Shown here one piece after another: positions 54,264 to 61,876 of a stretch of DNA of 64,000 nucleotides. Made by a program: the position numbers and the translations under genes. The notes under the pieces were generated by a model. The model saw only the letters and a list, made by a program, of their open reading frames with translations, was not told where the DNA came from and ran no database searches. Within the stretch, counting starts at the first letter, position 1; each line of letters starts with the position of its first letter. Origin of the DNA: Brachyspira hampsonii 30446 (GTDB lineage: Bacteria > Spirochaetota > Brachyspiria > Brachyspirales > Brachyspiraceae); contig NZ_JH994110.1 of the NCBI RefSeq assembly GCF_000316195.1, positions 786,407 to 850,406 on the forward strand, written 5' to 3'.

Positions 54264-56009
54264 ATGAATGTAGATATAGGTAAATTTGCTGGTTTCTGTG
54301 ACGGTGTGAAGTATGCTGTAGAAAATACTTTCTCTCAGGCTTCTAAAAAAGATAATGAAATATATATAGATGGACATTTAATACATAATCCTCAAACTCT
54401 TAATATGTTGGAAAATGCTGGTGTAAAAACTTATGAAGATGATGAGGATATGTCCGTTTTAGATGGAAAAACTGTTATTGTAAGGGCTCATGGTATATCT
54501 CCTCAAAGAAGAGAAGCTCTTTCAAGTCATGCCAAAAAAATAGTAAATCTTACATGTAAATATGTTGCTAAAATTCAAGGACTTGTAAAAAAATATAGCT
54601 CTTTAGGATACAGAGTTATAGTAATAGGAAATCCTTCGCATCCTGAAATTATAGGGGTATGCGGATATGCTGATGATGTTCATGTTGTTTATAAAGATGA
54701 GGATTTAAATAAACTTCCAAATGATTCTAAAAAAGCTTTAATCGTTGCTCAAACTACTTTGCAGAAATCAGTTTTTGACAAGTATGTAAATCAAATACAA
54801 AATAAATATAAAGATACAGAAATAATTATTAAAAATACTATATGTTCCGCTACTGATCAAAGACAAAATGAAGTATTAGAAATAGCAAAGAGAAATGATG
54901 TTGTACTTGTAATAGGCGGTTCTGAAAGTTCAAATACCAGGAATTTATATAATATAGCAGCAGCTATTAAGCCTGCATTTTATGTAGAATATAAAGAGGA
55001 TTTGGATAAAATTGATTTATCAAACTATAAAAATATAGGTATAATGGCTGGAGCATCTACTCCTGATTGGCTTATAGAGGATATAGCCCAAACTATAAAA
55101 GATAGATATGCCGGTAATTTTGTTAGGTTTATGTCAAGAATATTTGACTTTCTAAATTACGGTTATATATTCTTTTCTGTAGGTGCTTTTTTAATGTCCT
55201 ATGCTATATATGATATGTTATCACAGCCTTTTCAATATCAAATAGGCATTATAATATCTTTATACTATTTATATATGAGTTTAGAAAATGGGTATAGTAA
55301 TTATACTATAAAGATAAGCGATAAAAGAAGATATTTGTTTTATCAAGAGTATAAGATATTTTTTAGATTTTTAATATTGATGAGTGCTGTTCTTATGTTT
55401 TATTTTGCCTATAAGATTAATGTAGGAATATTGATGCTTTCAATTCTCTCAAGTTTGCTTGGAATGGGATATAATATTAGTTTTGAAAATAAATCAAGAT
55501 TTGAAAGTTCTTTTTTCTTCAGGTTATTTAAAAAACTTATACCTTTTAAAGCAATAGTAATATCTGTTGCAGTTACTGTATTATTAAATGGTTCAATATT
55601 TATTATGCATAGAAATATATTGAAAGAAAAGCCGTTTTTATATTTATTTTCTACATTGACAGTATTTTTATTTATGTTTATAAGACAGGCTTTAATTGAA
55701 ATAAAATTTTCTCAAAGCGATAAAATTGCAGGTGCCGTAACTTTAACTACATATATAGATTCTAGTAAATTAGCATTTATAACAGGTATAATACCTATTG
55801 TTTTGGCTTTGTTTATGCTAGTGGGTATTATAATAGGCAAATTCCCATTAGAGATTAATAAATTGAAATATTGTATTCCAATTATATACAGCAGTATAAT
55901 TTCATTTGTTGTGATGAAAAAGAAGATAATAACAAGCAGACATTTATTTTCTATATTAATAGATTCACCGCTTTATATATTATTTTTAGCGGCATTAATT
56001 AATATTTAA
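54264..56009 (+). CDS. ispH: IspH reductase fused to UbiA-like membrane domain
   Basis: 581 residues. Residues 1-282 are IspH, the last enzyme of the MEP pathway making IPP and DMAPP: cluster cysteines Cys12 (FAGFCDGV), Cys98 (NLTCKYV), Cys194 (NTICSATDQRQ), with His41, His126 and Glu128 in HNPQ and SHPEI. Residues about 290-581 are a membrane domain with about eight helices that resembles UbiA-type prenyltransferases. The second Asp motif is partly kept as SDKIAGAVTLTTY (Asp486, Gly490). The first is degraded to SLENGYSNYTIKISD. IspH is normally about 300 residues and soluble. The fusion would tether it to the membrane or couple precursor supply to prenyl transfer. Confidence 0.88.
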   Translation: MNVDIGKFAGFCDGVKYAVENTFSQASKKDNEIYIDGHLIHNPQTLNMLENAGVKTYEDDEDMSVLDGKTVIVRAHGISPQRREALSSHAKKIVNLTCKYVAKIQGLVKKYSSLGYRVIVIGNPSHPEIIGVCGYADDVHVVYKDEDLNKLPNDSKKALIVAQTTLQKSVFDKYVNQIQNKYKDTEIIIKNTICSATDQRQNEVLEIAKRNDVVLVIGGSESSNTRNLYNIAAAIKPAFYVEYKEDLDKIDLSNYKNIGIMAGASTPDWLIEDIAQTIKDRYAGNFVRFMSRIFDFLNYGYIFFSVGAFLMSYAIYDMLSQPFQYQIGIIISLYYLYMSLENGYSNYTIKISDKRRYLFYQEYKIFFRFLILMSAVLMFYFAYKINVGILMLSILSSLLGMGYNISFENKSRFESSFFFRLFKKLIPFKAIVISVAVTVLLNGSIFIMHRNILKEKPFLYLFSTLTVFLFMFIRQALIEIKFSQSDKIAGAVTLTTYIDSSKLAFITGIIPIVLALFMLVGIIIGKFPLEINKLKYCIPIIYSSIISFVVMKKKIITSRHLFSILIDSPLYILFLAALINI

Positions 56010-56088
56010 TTTATAGAGTCCAATAGTTGATTTCAAAAACAGAAAAATTAATATTATTTATTTTATCAATTAATACCGCTGATTATTT

Positions 56089-56862
56089 TTAATTTTTTTT
56101 CATAAAAAGTGAAGATGAAGAAGAAGCTGCCAAATGATTTCTTCTTAAATCTATAAGTTCAAATATTGTAGCAGATGATAAACTTTCTCTTAAAGCTTTA
56201 GGCGATTTTAAGAGTTTGATAATCTCTTCATTAACCATCCATTCTTCATCATAAACATTGCTCATAGAATCTCTAGGAGCATAAATCATATTACTTCTAG
56301 CTAATACTATAAATCTGTTATTTTCATCATAGTATCCAAGTTCACCTATAAAATATGCATGAGGCATAGCCAAATTAACATATCTATCGCCATAAATATA
56401 ATTAACTTCTATTTCTTTATGAATTTCTCCATTAGTAATATCATAACCAAATACATGGAATATTCTTACCGATATTCTTTTTCCTTTTAGAGAATGATAA
56501 TTTATATCTTCATCAGATATATCCCAATAGAAAAAACACCATTCAGGATCACGCATCATAAGTACCAATTTTGTTTCTTTATATCTCTCAGGCAATTCTC
56601 TTACTATATCAACTTCATCAGGTATATATTCATCTTTTTTAACTTCTTTTGCTTCTAATACTTCTATATCTTTTTTAGACGATGCTTTTTTTGCTGATGT
56701 AGTCTTTTTAGCTGTGGTTTTTTTAGCAGCAGCTGATTTTACTGCAGCCTTTTTTGGAGTGCTTTCAGATTTTTCTTCTGCTGTTTTTTTAGCTGTAGTT
56801 TTTTTAGCAGCAGTTTTCTTGCTTGTATCTTCTGCTGTTTTTTCTGTTTTTTTAGTTGCCAT
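56089..56862 (-). CDS. DUF4912 protein with histone-H1-like Lys/Ala tail
   Basis: 257 residues. Residues 1-75 are a Lys/Ala/Thr-rich repeat tract (KKTAAKKTTAKKTAEEK, SAAAKKTTAKKTTSAKKAS) like histone H1 or bacterial nucleoid tails. Residues about 95-225 are DUF4912: LVLMMRDPEWCFFYWDI, IRIFHV-like strands, FIGELGYYDENNRFIVLARS and NEEIIKLL. DUF4912 is a domain of unknown function predicted to bind ligands or proteins. The basic tail suggests DNA, RNA or an acidic partner. No signal peptide. Confidence 0.8.
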   Translation of the reverse strand: MATKKTEKTAEDTSKKTAAKKTTAKKTAEEKSESTPKKAAVKSAAAKKTTAKKTTSAKKASSKKDIEVLEAKEVKKDEYIPDEVDIVRELPERYKETKLVLMMRDPEWCFFYWDISDEDINYHSLKGKRISVRIFHVFGYDITNGEIHKEIEVNYIYGDRYVNLAMPHAYFIGELGYYDENNRFIVLARSNMIYAPRDSMSNVYDEEWMVNEEIIKLLKSPKALRESLSSATIFELIDLRRNHLAASSSSSLFMKKN

Positions 56863-57016
56863 TAAATATCTCCATAAATTTATATTCTCAAAAATATTAT
56901 AGAATAAATACTTTTATTGTCAAGAATTAAATTTAGTTTTTTACTTTTTTAGTTTTACTAGATTTTAATTATTACGATAATATTAAATACTATATATATT
57001 AAAAATTGGAGAATTA

Positions 57017-57550
57017 ATGAAGAAAACAATTATATTTCTACTGTTTATATGCAATATTATAGCATTTTCTCAAGAAAATTTTACAGTGCCTATAACACCT
57101 AGTAAAGATCAGGAATTAGATAAGGCAGCAGGATATTCTACTACATTATCTAAGTTTGATGGCAGTATGAATGCTTATATAAGATTAAAGGCATATATAA
57201 ATATATTAGATTCTAAAGGAATGGCGGCATTAAAGCAGCATCCTTCATATCCTAAATTGGGCGATGTATATATGTACGGTGCTATATATTTAACTAAAGA
57301 GTTTAAAGAAGATAAAATTATTGAATTATATAAAAAAGCATTAGAATTAAGAGCAGATCCCAATTCTAATTATCAATTAGCATCTATTTATAAAAGAAAA
57401 TTTGATGCTGCTGTGAAGAAAAATGATTCAGAAAAAGAGCAGGAATATGGGAAAAATGTATATGAATATTTAAATAAGTATATTGTTTTATCTGGAAATA
57501 ATTCAAAAAAATATCAGGAAATATTAGAATATTTTAGTGCCTATAAATAA
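57017..57550 (+). CDS. exported TPR-like protein
   Basis: 177 residues with a signal peptide (about 18 residues ending AFSQ). The mature part is helical with TPR-like spacing: YPKLGDVYMYGAIYLTKEFK, IIELYKKALELRADPNSNYQ, LASIYKRKFDAAVKKND. About two or three repeats, so probably a periplasmic adaptor. The partner is unknown. It lies upstream of tRNA-Asn, but the tRNA has its own promoter. Confidence 0.55.
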   Translation: MKKTIIFLLFICNIIAFSQENFTVPITPSKDQELDKAAGYSTTLSKFDGSMNAYIRLKAYINILDSKGMAALKQHPSYPKLGDVYMYGAIYLTKEFKEDKIIELYKKALELRADPNSNYQLASIYKRKFDAAVKKNDSEKEQEYGKNVYEYLNKYIVLSGNNSKKYQEILEYFSAYK

Positions 57551-57568
57551 AAAAATATGTTTTGTCTA

Positions 57569-57596
57569 TTGACATTTTTTTTGTTTATGCTATAAT
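57569..57596 (+). promoter_or_regulatory. consensus promoter of tRNA-Asn
   Basis: TTGACA and TATAAT, both perfect, with a 16-base spacer. Predicted start near 57603, about 13 bases before the mature tRNA. Confidence 0.85.
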
Positions 57597-57615
57597 ACTT
57601 AAACATTAAATGATA

Positions 57616-57688
57616 ATCCGAGATAGCTCAGTCGGTAGAGCAGGTGACTGTTAATCACCGGGTCGCAGGTTCGAGCCCTGTTCTCGGA
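57616..57688 (+). tRNA. tRNA-Asn (anticodon GTT)
   Basis: A 73-base cloverleaf. The acceptor stem TCCGAGA pairs with TCTCGGA (57681-57687), followed by a G discriminator. The anticodon stem GGTGA / TCACC encloses loop CTGTTAA with anticodon GTT at 57649-57651. The T arm contains GGTTCGAGCCC. CCA is not encoded (GCA follows) and must be added. The gene has its own promoter and terminator. Confidence 0.95.
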
Positions 57689-57695
57689 GCATTTT

Positions 57696-57720
57696 TAAGC
57701 CCCTATTAAAGGGGCTTTTT
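57696..57720 (+). terminator. terminator of tRNA-Asn
   Basis: A perfect stem AAGCCCC / GGGGCTT with loop TATTAAA, followed by T bases. It may also serve the convergent ubiB-like gene. Confidence 0.9.
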
Positions 57721-57731
57721 TATTTCTCAAT

Positions 57732-59408
57732 TTACTTCTTCTTCACATACTTATTTATAAACCTGCTTATAATCATAATAAATCCCATTATCGCTGACAA
57801 CGCAAATCCTATCATTCCTATAACAGATGTTCCATGAAAAAGGGGAGGCATTTTACTTGTTATTATTAAAGCACTTGCTAGTATCAAAGAAGCTAAAACT
57901 ATAGAATAGCTTAATCTATCTGCTAATCCATCTAAAGTGGATGACAATGATTCCAGATTTTTATGCTCCATCTGAATTTTTACACTGCCTTTCTTTATAA
58001 CTGATACTAAATTCTCTAAGTCTGAAGGAAATTCTTTTATTATATAACTATAATCATATAGCAACTTTTTAATCTGTTTCAATAAATTATTAGGCTTCAT
58101 TTGTTCTTTAACATATCTAAATGCGAATGGCTTAATATGTTCTATTAATTTGACATCTTTATCTAAATTTCTAGCAACTCCTTCAAGAACTATCAAAGAT
58201 TTTATTAAAAGCATAATATTGCTAGGCAAAGTTAAACGAAATTCTCTTATTATACCTATAAGTTCATTGAATACATCTTCTATATTTATATTATCCAAAG
58301 GCATATCTACATATTTACTCACCAATATAAATATAGCCATATTAAATTCATCTATATTGTTTATTTCCCCATGGTAGCATAAATCAAGTATCGATTTAGA
58401 TAATTCTAAATAATCAGCAGAACTTATACTCATAATCAAAGAAGAAAAAGCATCTTTAGAGTTAGGCGGAATAAATCCTATCATACCAAAATCTAAAAAA
58501 CATAATACATTATTTTCTAAAGCCATTAAATTACCCGGATGCGGATCTGCATGGAAAAAGCCTAACATAAATATCTGTTCCAATACAGCATCTATACCTA
58601 TAGAAACAAGTTTTTTTCTGTCATATCTAGTATCGTTTTCTTCAATATCAGAGATTTTTATTCCTTCTATATATTCCATAGTTAATATATTTTTTGTACT
58701 GTATTCATTGTATATTTTTGCTATTTTTATATTTTTATTATTTTCAAAGAATTTGGCAAATTTTAAAGTATTATTTTTTTCAAAGTTAAAATCTAATTCC
58801 TGAATAAGCTGAGATTTAAATGCAGCTATCAATTTTTGAGGCTGCATCAATGCAAATTCTTCATTATATTTTTCTATTATGTTTGAAAGCCATACTATAA
58901 TTTCTATATCTGTAAGTATATTTTCTTCTATATCAGGTCTCTTTACTTTTATAGCTACTTTTTCTCCGTTTTTTAATACAGCAGTATGAACCTGAGATAT
59001 AGAAGCACTTGCTTTAGGTGTTAATTCAAATGATTCAAAAAAATCTTCTATTTTACCCCCAAGTTCTTCTTCTATAATACTTTTAGCAATATTTTCATCA
59101 AAAGGTTTTACATGATTTTGCAGTTTGCTTAACTCAGATGTAATATCTTTTGAAAGTATATCATTTCTGTTTGAAAGTATTTGCCCTAATTTAATGAATG
59201 TAGTTCCTAACTCTTCGCAAGCCATTCTGATTCTTTCAGCTTTGCTGTATTTTCTTAAATCAACACCTTTATGTTTTATATTAATTTTATTTATTGGATT
59301 TTTTATTATTTTTAATATCGGAGTTATAGCTATAATATCTCTGAACCCATAAGCTATTATTATAGAGATAATTTCTCTAGCTCTGTTTATAGATTTTATG
59401 TTATTCAT
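57732..59408 (-). CDS. UbiB/AarF (ABC1) family atypical kinase
   Basis: 558 residues with the full ABC1 motif set: CEELGTTFIKLGQILSNRND (KxGQ), KASASISQVHTAVLKNGEKV (Ala-rich loop), VAIKVKRP with the Lys, FFHADPHPGNLMALE as catalytic loop and CFLDFGMIG as metal site. Two membrane helices end the protein. These atypical kinases are ATPases linked to isoprenoid lipid handling, classically ubiquinone synthesis. The organism lacks an obvious ubiquinone pathway in this window, so a lipid-mobilising role is more likely. The phasin-like gene lies 112 bases upstream. Confidence 0.88.
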   Translation of the reverse strand: MNNIKSINRAREIISIIIAYGFRDIIAITPILKIIKNPINKINIKHKGVDLRKYSKAERIRMACEELGTTFIKLGQILSNRNDILSKDITSELSKLQNHVKPFDENIAKSIIEEELGGKIEDFFESFELTPKASASISQVHTAVLKNGEKVAIKVKRPDIEENILTDIEIIVWLSNIIEKYNEEFALMQPQKLIAAFKSQLIQELDFNFEKNNTLKFAKFFENNKNIKIAKIYNEYSTKNILTMEYIEGIKISDIEENDTRYDRKKLVSIGIDAVLEQIFMLGFFHADPHPGNLMALENNVLCFLDFGMIGFIPPNSKDAFSSLIMSISSADYLELSKSILDLCYHGEINNIDEFNMAIFILVSKYVDMPLDNINIEDVFNELIGIIREFRLTLPSNIMLLIKSLIVLEGVARNLDKDVKLIEHIKPFAFRYVKEQMKPNNLLKQIKKLLYDYSYIIKEFPSDLENLVSVIKKGSVKIQMEHKNLESLSSTLDGLADRLSYSIVLASLILASALIITSKMPPLFHGTSVIGMIGFALSAIMGFIMIISRFINKYVKKK

Positions 59409-59454
59409 ATTACTTAATCACCCAAACTTTAATAAACTAATAATTTTATAAAAT

Positions 59455-59498
59455 AAGGAGTTTTTTTTATTTATAAAAAATAATTAAAACTCCTCATA
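59455..59498. terminator. hairpin between the phasin-like and ubiB-like genes
   Basis: AAGGAGTTTT pairs with AAAACTCCT across an AT-rich loop with internal T and A runs. On the minus strand it follows the phasin-like gene by 22 bases and precedes ubiB, so some read-through may occur. Confidence 0.5.
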
Positions 59499-59519
59499 AA
59501 TTAATTATCAAAAATTAGA

Positions 59520-59831
59520 TTACTGTTCATCTTTTTTGATGGACTGTTTTAGTTCATCTAATTCTTTTCTCATAGCATCATATTCGTCTTTTTTCACATA
59601 TCCCATTTTGTCAATGGCTTTTTTCACTCTTTCATCTATGAATTGTGAAATATCTTCTTTAGTTTCATTGGCTTTACTAACCATTTCTTTTACAAATTTT
59701 TCTCCTTCTTCAGCACTGACATTCTTATCTTTAATAAATTCACGTGCTGCTTCCTCTAATTTTTCTTTTCCTTTAAGCATCATACCAATGCTTGAATAAA
59801 ATCCTGATTTAATATCATCTGATAATGACAT
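59520..59831 (-). CDS. phasin-like coiled-coil protein
   Basis: 103 residues, amphipathic and helical: SDDIKSGFYSSIGMMLKGKE, EAAREFIKDKNVSAEEGEKF, VKKAIDKMGYVKKDEYDAMR, then a short coiled coil (ELKQSIKKDEQ). This matches the COG3937 group (phasin-related, PHA-granule-type) that often sits next to UbiB-family kinases, as here. The likely role is as a helper at a lipid or membrane surface. AGGAGG-type site (CCTCCT on the plus strand) precedes the ATG. Confidence 0.7.
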   Translation of the reverse strand: MSLSDDIKSGFYSSIGMMLKGKEKLEEAAREFIKDKNVSAEEGEKFVKEMVSKANETKEDISQFIDERVKKAIDKMGYVKKDEYDAMRKELDELKQSIKKDEQ

Positions 59832-59958
59832 AATTAATCCTCCTGTTTATTATATATTTATTAATTTTTTATCATTGAAAAATAAAAAGTCAATACAATA
59901 AAATATACTTTTACTTCATAAAAACTTCTTATATATTGTTTAATAAAAATTTTTATTA

Positions 59959-60174
59959 TTATTTTTTATCTATAGCATCAAAATAGCATGCCATAAAATC
60001 TCCTTCTCCATTTTCAAAGTCATGAACCATATCAGAAACTTTTTTATTAAGTTCTTTTATCATGATATATGCTATTTCCTGTGCTTTGCTTTCAGTTATA
60101 TCATTATTATTTTTCTGAATATTTTTAATAACTTTATTTATATTAACTCTTTTATATACGCCGTCGCTATCCAC
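59959..60174 (-). CDS. small acidic helical protein of unknown function
   Basis: 71 residues, no motif I recognise. It starts 12 bases after the TM2 gene, with AAGGAG before the ATG, so it is the second gene of that operon. Helical, ends MACYFDAIDKK. The coupling suggests a function with the TM2 protein. Confidence 0.5.
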   Translation of the reverse strand: MDSDGVYKRVNINKVIKNIQKNNNDITESKAQEIAYIMIKELNKKVSDMVHDFENGEGDFMACYFDAIDKK

Positions 60175-60186
60175 TTTATTATCTCC

Positions 60187-60942
60187 TTAAACATAACCGT
60201 CTTTTTTTAATTCTGCTTTAAGTACATCTATATCGCTTGTTATATCCATAATATCATCTTTTTGTATATTTTCTAATACCTTATTTAAATATATTATTAC
60301 TGATTCTATAGATTCTGTTATATCAGCTTTAATATTATTTAAATCTGATGTATTTGATGATGATAAATCTATATATGAATTAATAAGTTTTAATGTTGTA
60401 GGTATATTGTACTGAAGCATTCTATCAAGCTCTTTTTTAGGTCTTTCATTTTTCTTTAGGCTGCATGATTTATCAATAATGCTTTTAAATAAGCTATTTA
60501 AATGTTTTACTTTAGATGAAAAATTATAGTCCTTTATAGAAATTGATGCTTCATTAATTAGTTTGTAATATTCTAATGCCTTATTAACAATAATATTTTC
60601 TTCTGTATTTTCTTGATTATCATGATTTTCTTTTTCATCATCAACATAAGTATATTCAGCATCTATAGCATCATCAAATTTATTGCTGTAACTTTCATTA
60701 TTATTTTCATAATCTATATTTTCCATATATCTTTTATTGTATGTAATATTAAAGTCTTTTTCACTCATAAATATAAACCTTACTAAGTCTACAATGCAAA
60801 GCAAATATGGTATGCCTGTCCAACAGAATAGAACATACAATATACCTCTTTTAGTTTGACCTAAATAAAATTTTTGTATTCCTATTCCTCCAAATATCAG
60901 AGAAATAGCGGAACATATTATAGCTTTAATTCTTTTTTTCAT
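60187..60942 (-). CDS. TM2-domain membrane protein
   Basis: 251 residues. Residues 8-60 are a TM2 domain: two helices with the hallmark GGIGIQKFYLGQTKRGILYV between them and a VDLVRF end. The remaining 190 residues are soluble, acidic and helical, with an Asn/Asp/Glu-rich linker (ENNNESYSNKFDDAIDAEYT). TM2 proteins are found from bacteria to animals; their function is mostly unknown. It leads a two-gene unit. Confidence 0.8.
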   Translation of the reverse strand: MKKRIKAIICSAISLIFGGIGIQKFYLGQTKRGILYVLFCWTGIPYLLCIVDLVRFIFMSEKDFNITYNKRYMENIDYENNNESYSNKFDDAIDAEYTYVDDEKENHDNQENTEENIIVNKALEYYKLINEASISIKDYNFSSKVKHLNSLFKSIIDKSCSLKKNERPKKELDRMLQYNIPTTLKLINSYIDLSSSNTSDLNNIKADITESIESVIIYLNKVLENIQKDDIMDITSDIDVLKAELKKDGYV

Positions 60943-61065
60943 TTATAATAACCAAATAATATTTACTGTTATATAATATCAAAGTATTTATTTTTAACAA
61001 GCAATTTTTTTATTCAGTATTTGTTTTAAATGCTGATAATATATTATTTATAAAGCGAACAAAAT

Positions 61066-61806
61066 ATGAAAAAAAAGTTAGAATTACAAACTACCACTTT
61101 ATGGGATTATCCTTCTCAGCAGTATTTAAAAAGCGAAGAAGAAAAACATAAACATTATATAGGAGCAACACCTTCATATATAATTTGGAATCTTCTAAAC
61201 AGATATACAAAAGAAAAAGATTTGGTTGTAGACCCTATGGCAGGAAGCGGTACTACTGTTGATGTAGCAAGAGAACTAGGAAGGAGAGCTTTGGGATATG
61301 ATATAAATCCAAAAGCATTGCAGAGGAAAGATATTTTTAAAGCTGATGCTAGAAAAATACCAATAGAAGATGAAAAGGTAGATTTTGTATTTATAGATCC
61401 GCCTTACAGTACACATATCAATTATTCTGATGAAAAGAACTGTATTGGAAAATTAACAGCAAGAGAAAATGAATATTATGAAGCTATGGAAAAAGTTATA
61501 AATGAAATATTTAGAATAATGAAAAAAGATAGGTATATGGCTTTATATGTGTCTGATTCCTATGAAAAGGGATTTCCTTTTATGCCTATTGGTTTTAAAC
61601 TTTTTGAAATTATGAATAAATATTTTATGCCTATAGATATTATATCAGTTGTTCGTCATAATAAGACTCTTAATAAAGGTAATTATCATATAGCAGCGGC
61701 AGAAAATAATTTTTATTTGAGAGGATTTAATTATCTATTTATAATGTATAAAAAAGGAAATAAAACTATAGATATGAATGGTAAGGTTCATCTTAGAAAT
61801 TTATAG
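61066..61806 (+). CDS. orphan N4/N6-type DNA methyltransferase
   Basis: 246 residues. Motif I VVDPMAGSGTTVDVARELG (Asp56-Gly62) binds S-adenosylmethionine; motif IV DPPY (111-114) is the catalytic motif of amino-methyltransferases. The N-terminus LWDYPSQQYL and GATPSYIIWNLLNRY is typical of a phage and chromosome family of DNA N4-cytosine or N6-adenine methylases. No target-recognition domain is evident and no restriction gene lies beside it, so it is an orphan. Some homologues may modify RNA. Confidence 0.75.
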   Translation: MKKKLELQTTTLWDYPSQQYLKSEEEKHKHYIGATPSYIIWNLLNRYTKEKDLVVDPMAGSGTTVDVARELGRRALGYDINPKALQRKDIFKADARKIPIEDEKVDFVFIDPPYSTHINYSDEKNCIGKLTARENEYYEAMEKVINEIFRIMKKDRYMALYVSDSYEKGFPFMPIGFKLFEIMNKYFMPIDIISVVRHNKTLNKGNYHIAAAENNFYLRGFNYLFIMYKKGNKTIDMNGKVHLRNL

Positions 61807-61838
61807 TATTATTTTATATTTTTATCAAATAATAATAA

Positions 61839-61870
61839 AAAAAGCAGAGACTATAAAATCTCTGCTTTTT
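61839..61870. terminator. bidirectional terminator
   Basis: A perfect 12-base stem AAAAAGCAGAGA / TCTCTGCTTTTT with loop CTATAAAA, between the methyltransferase and the convergent TPR gene. Confidence 0.95.
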
Positions 61871-61876
61871 ATTGTT

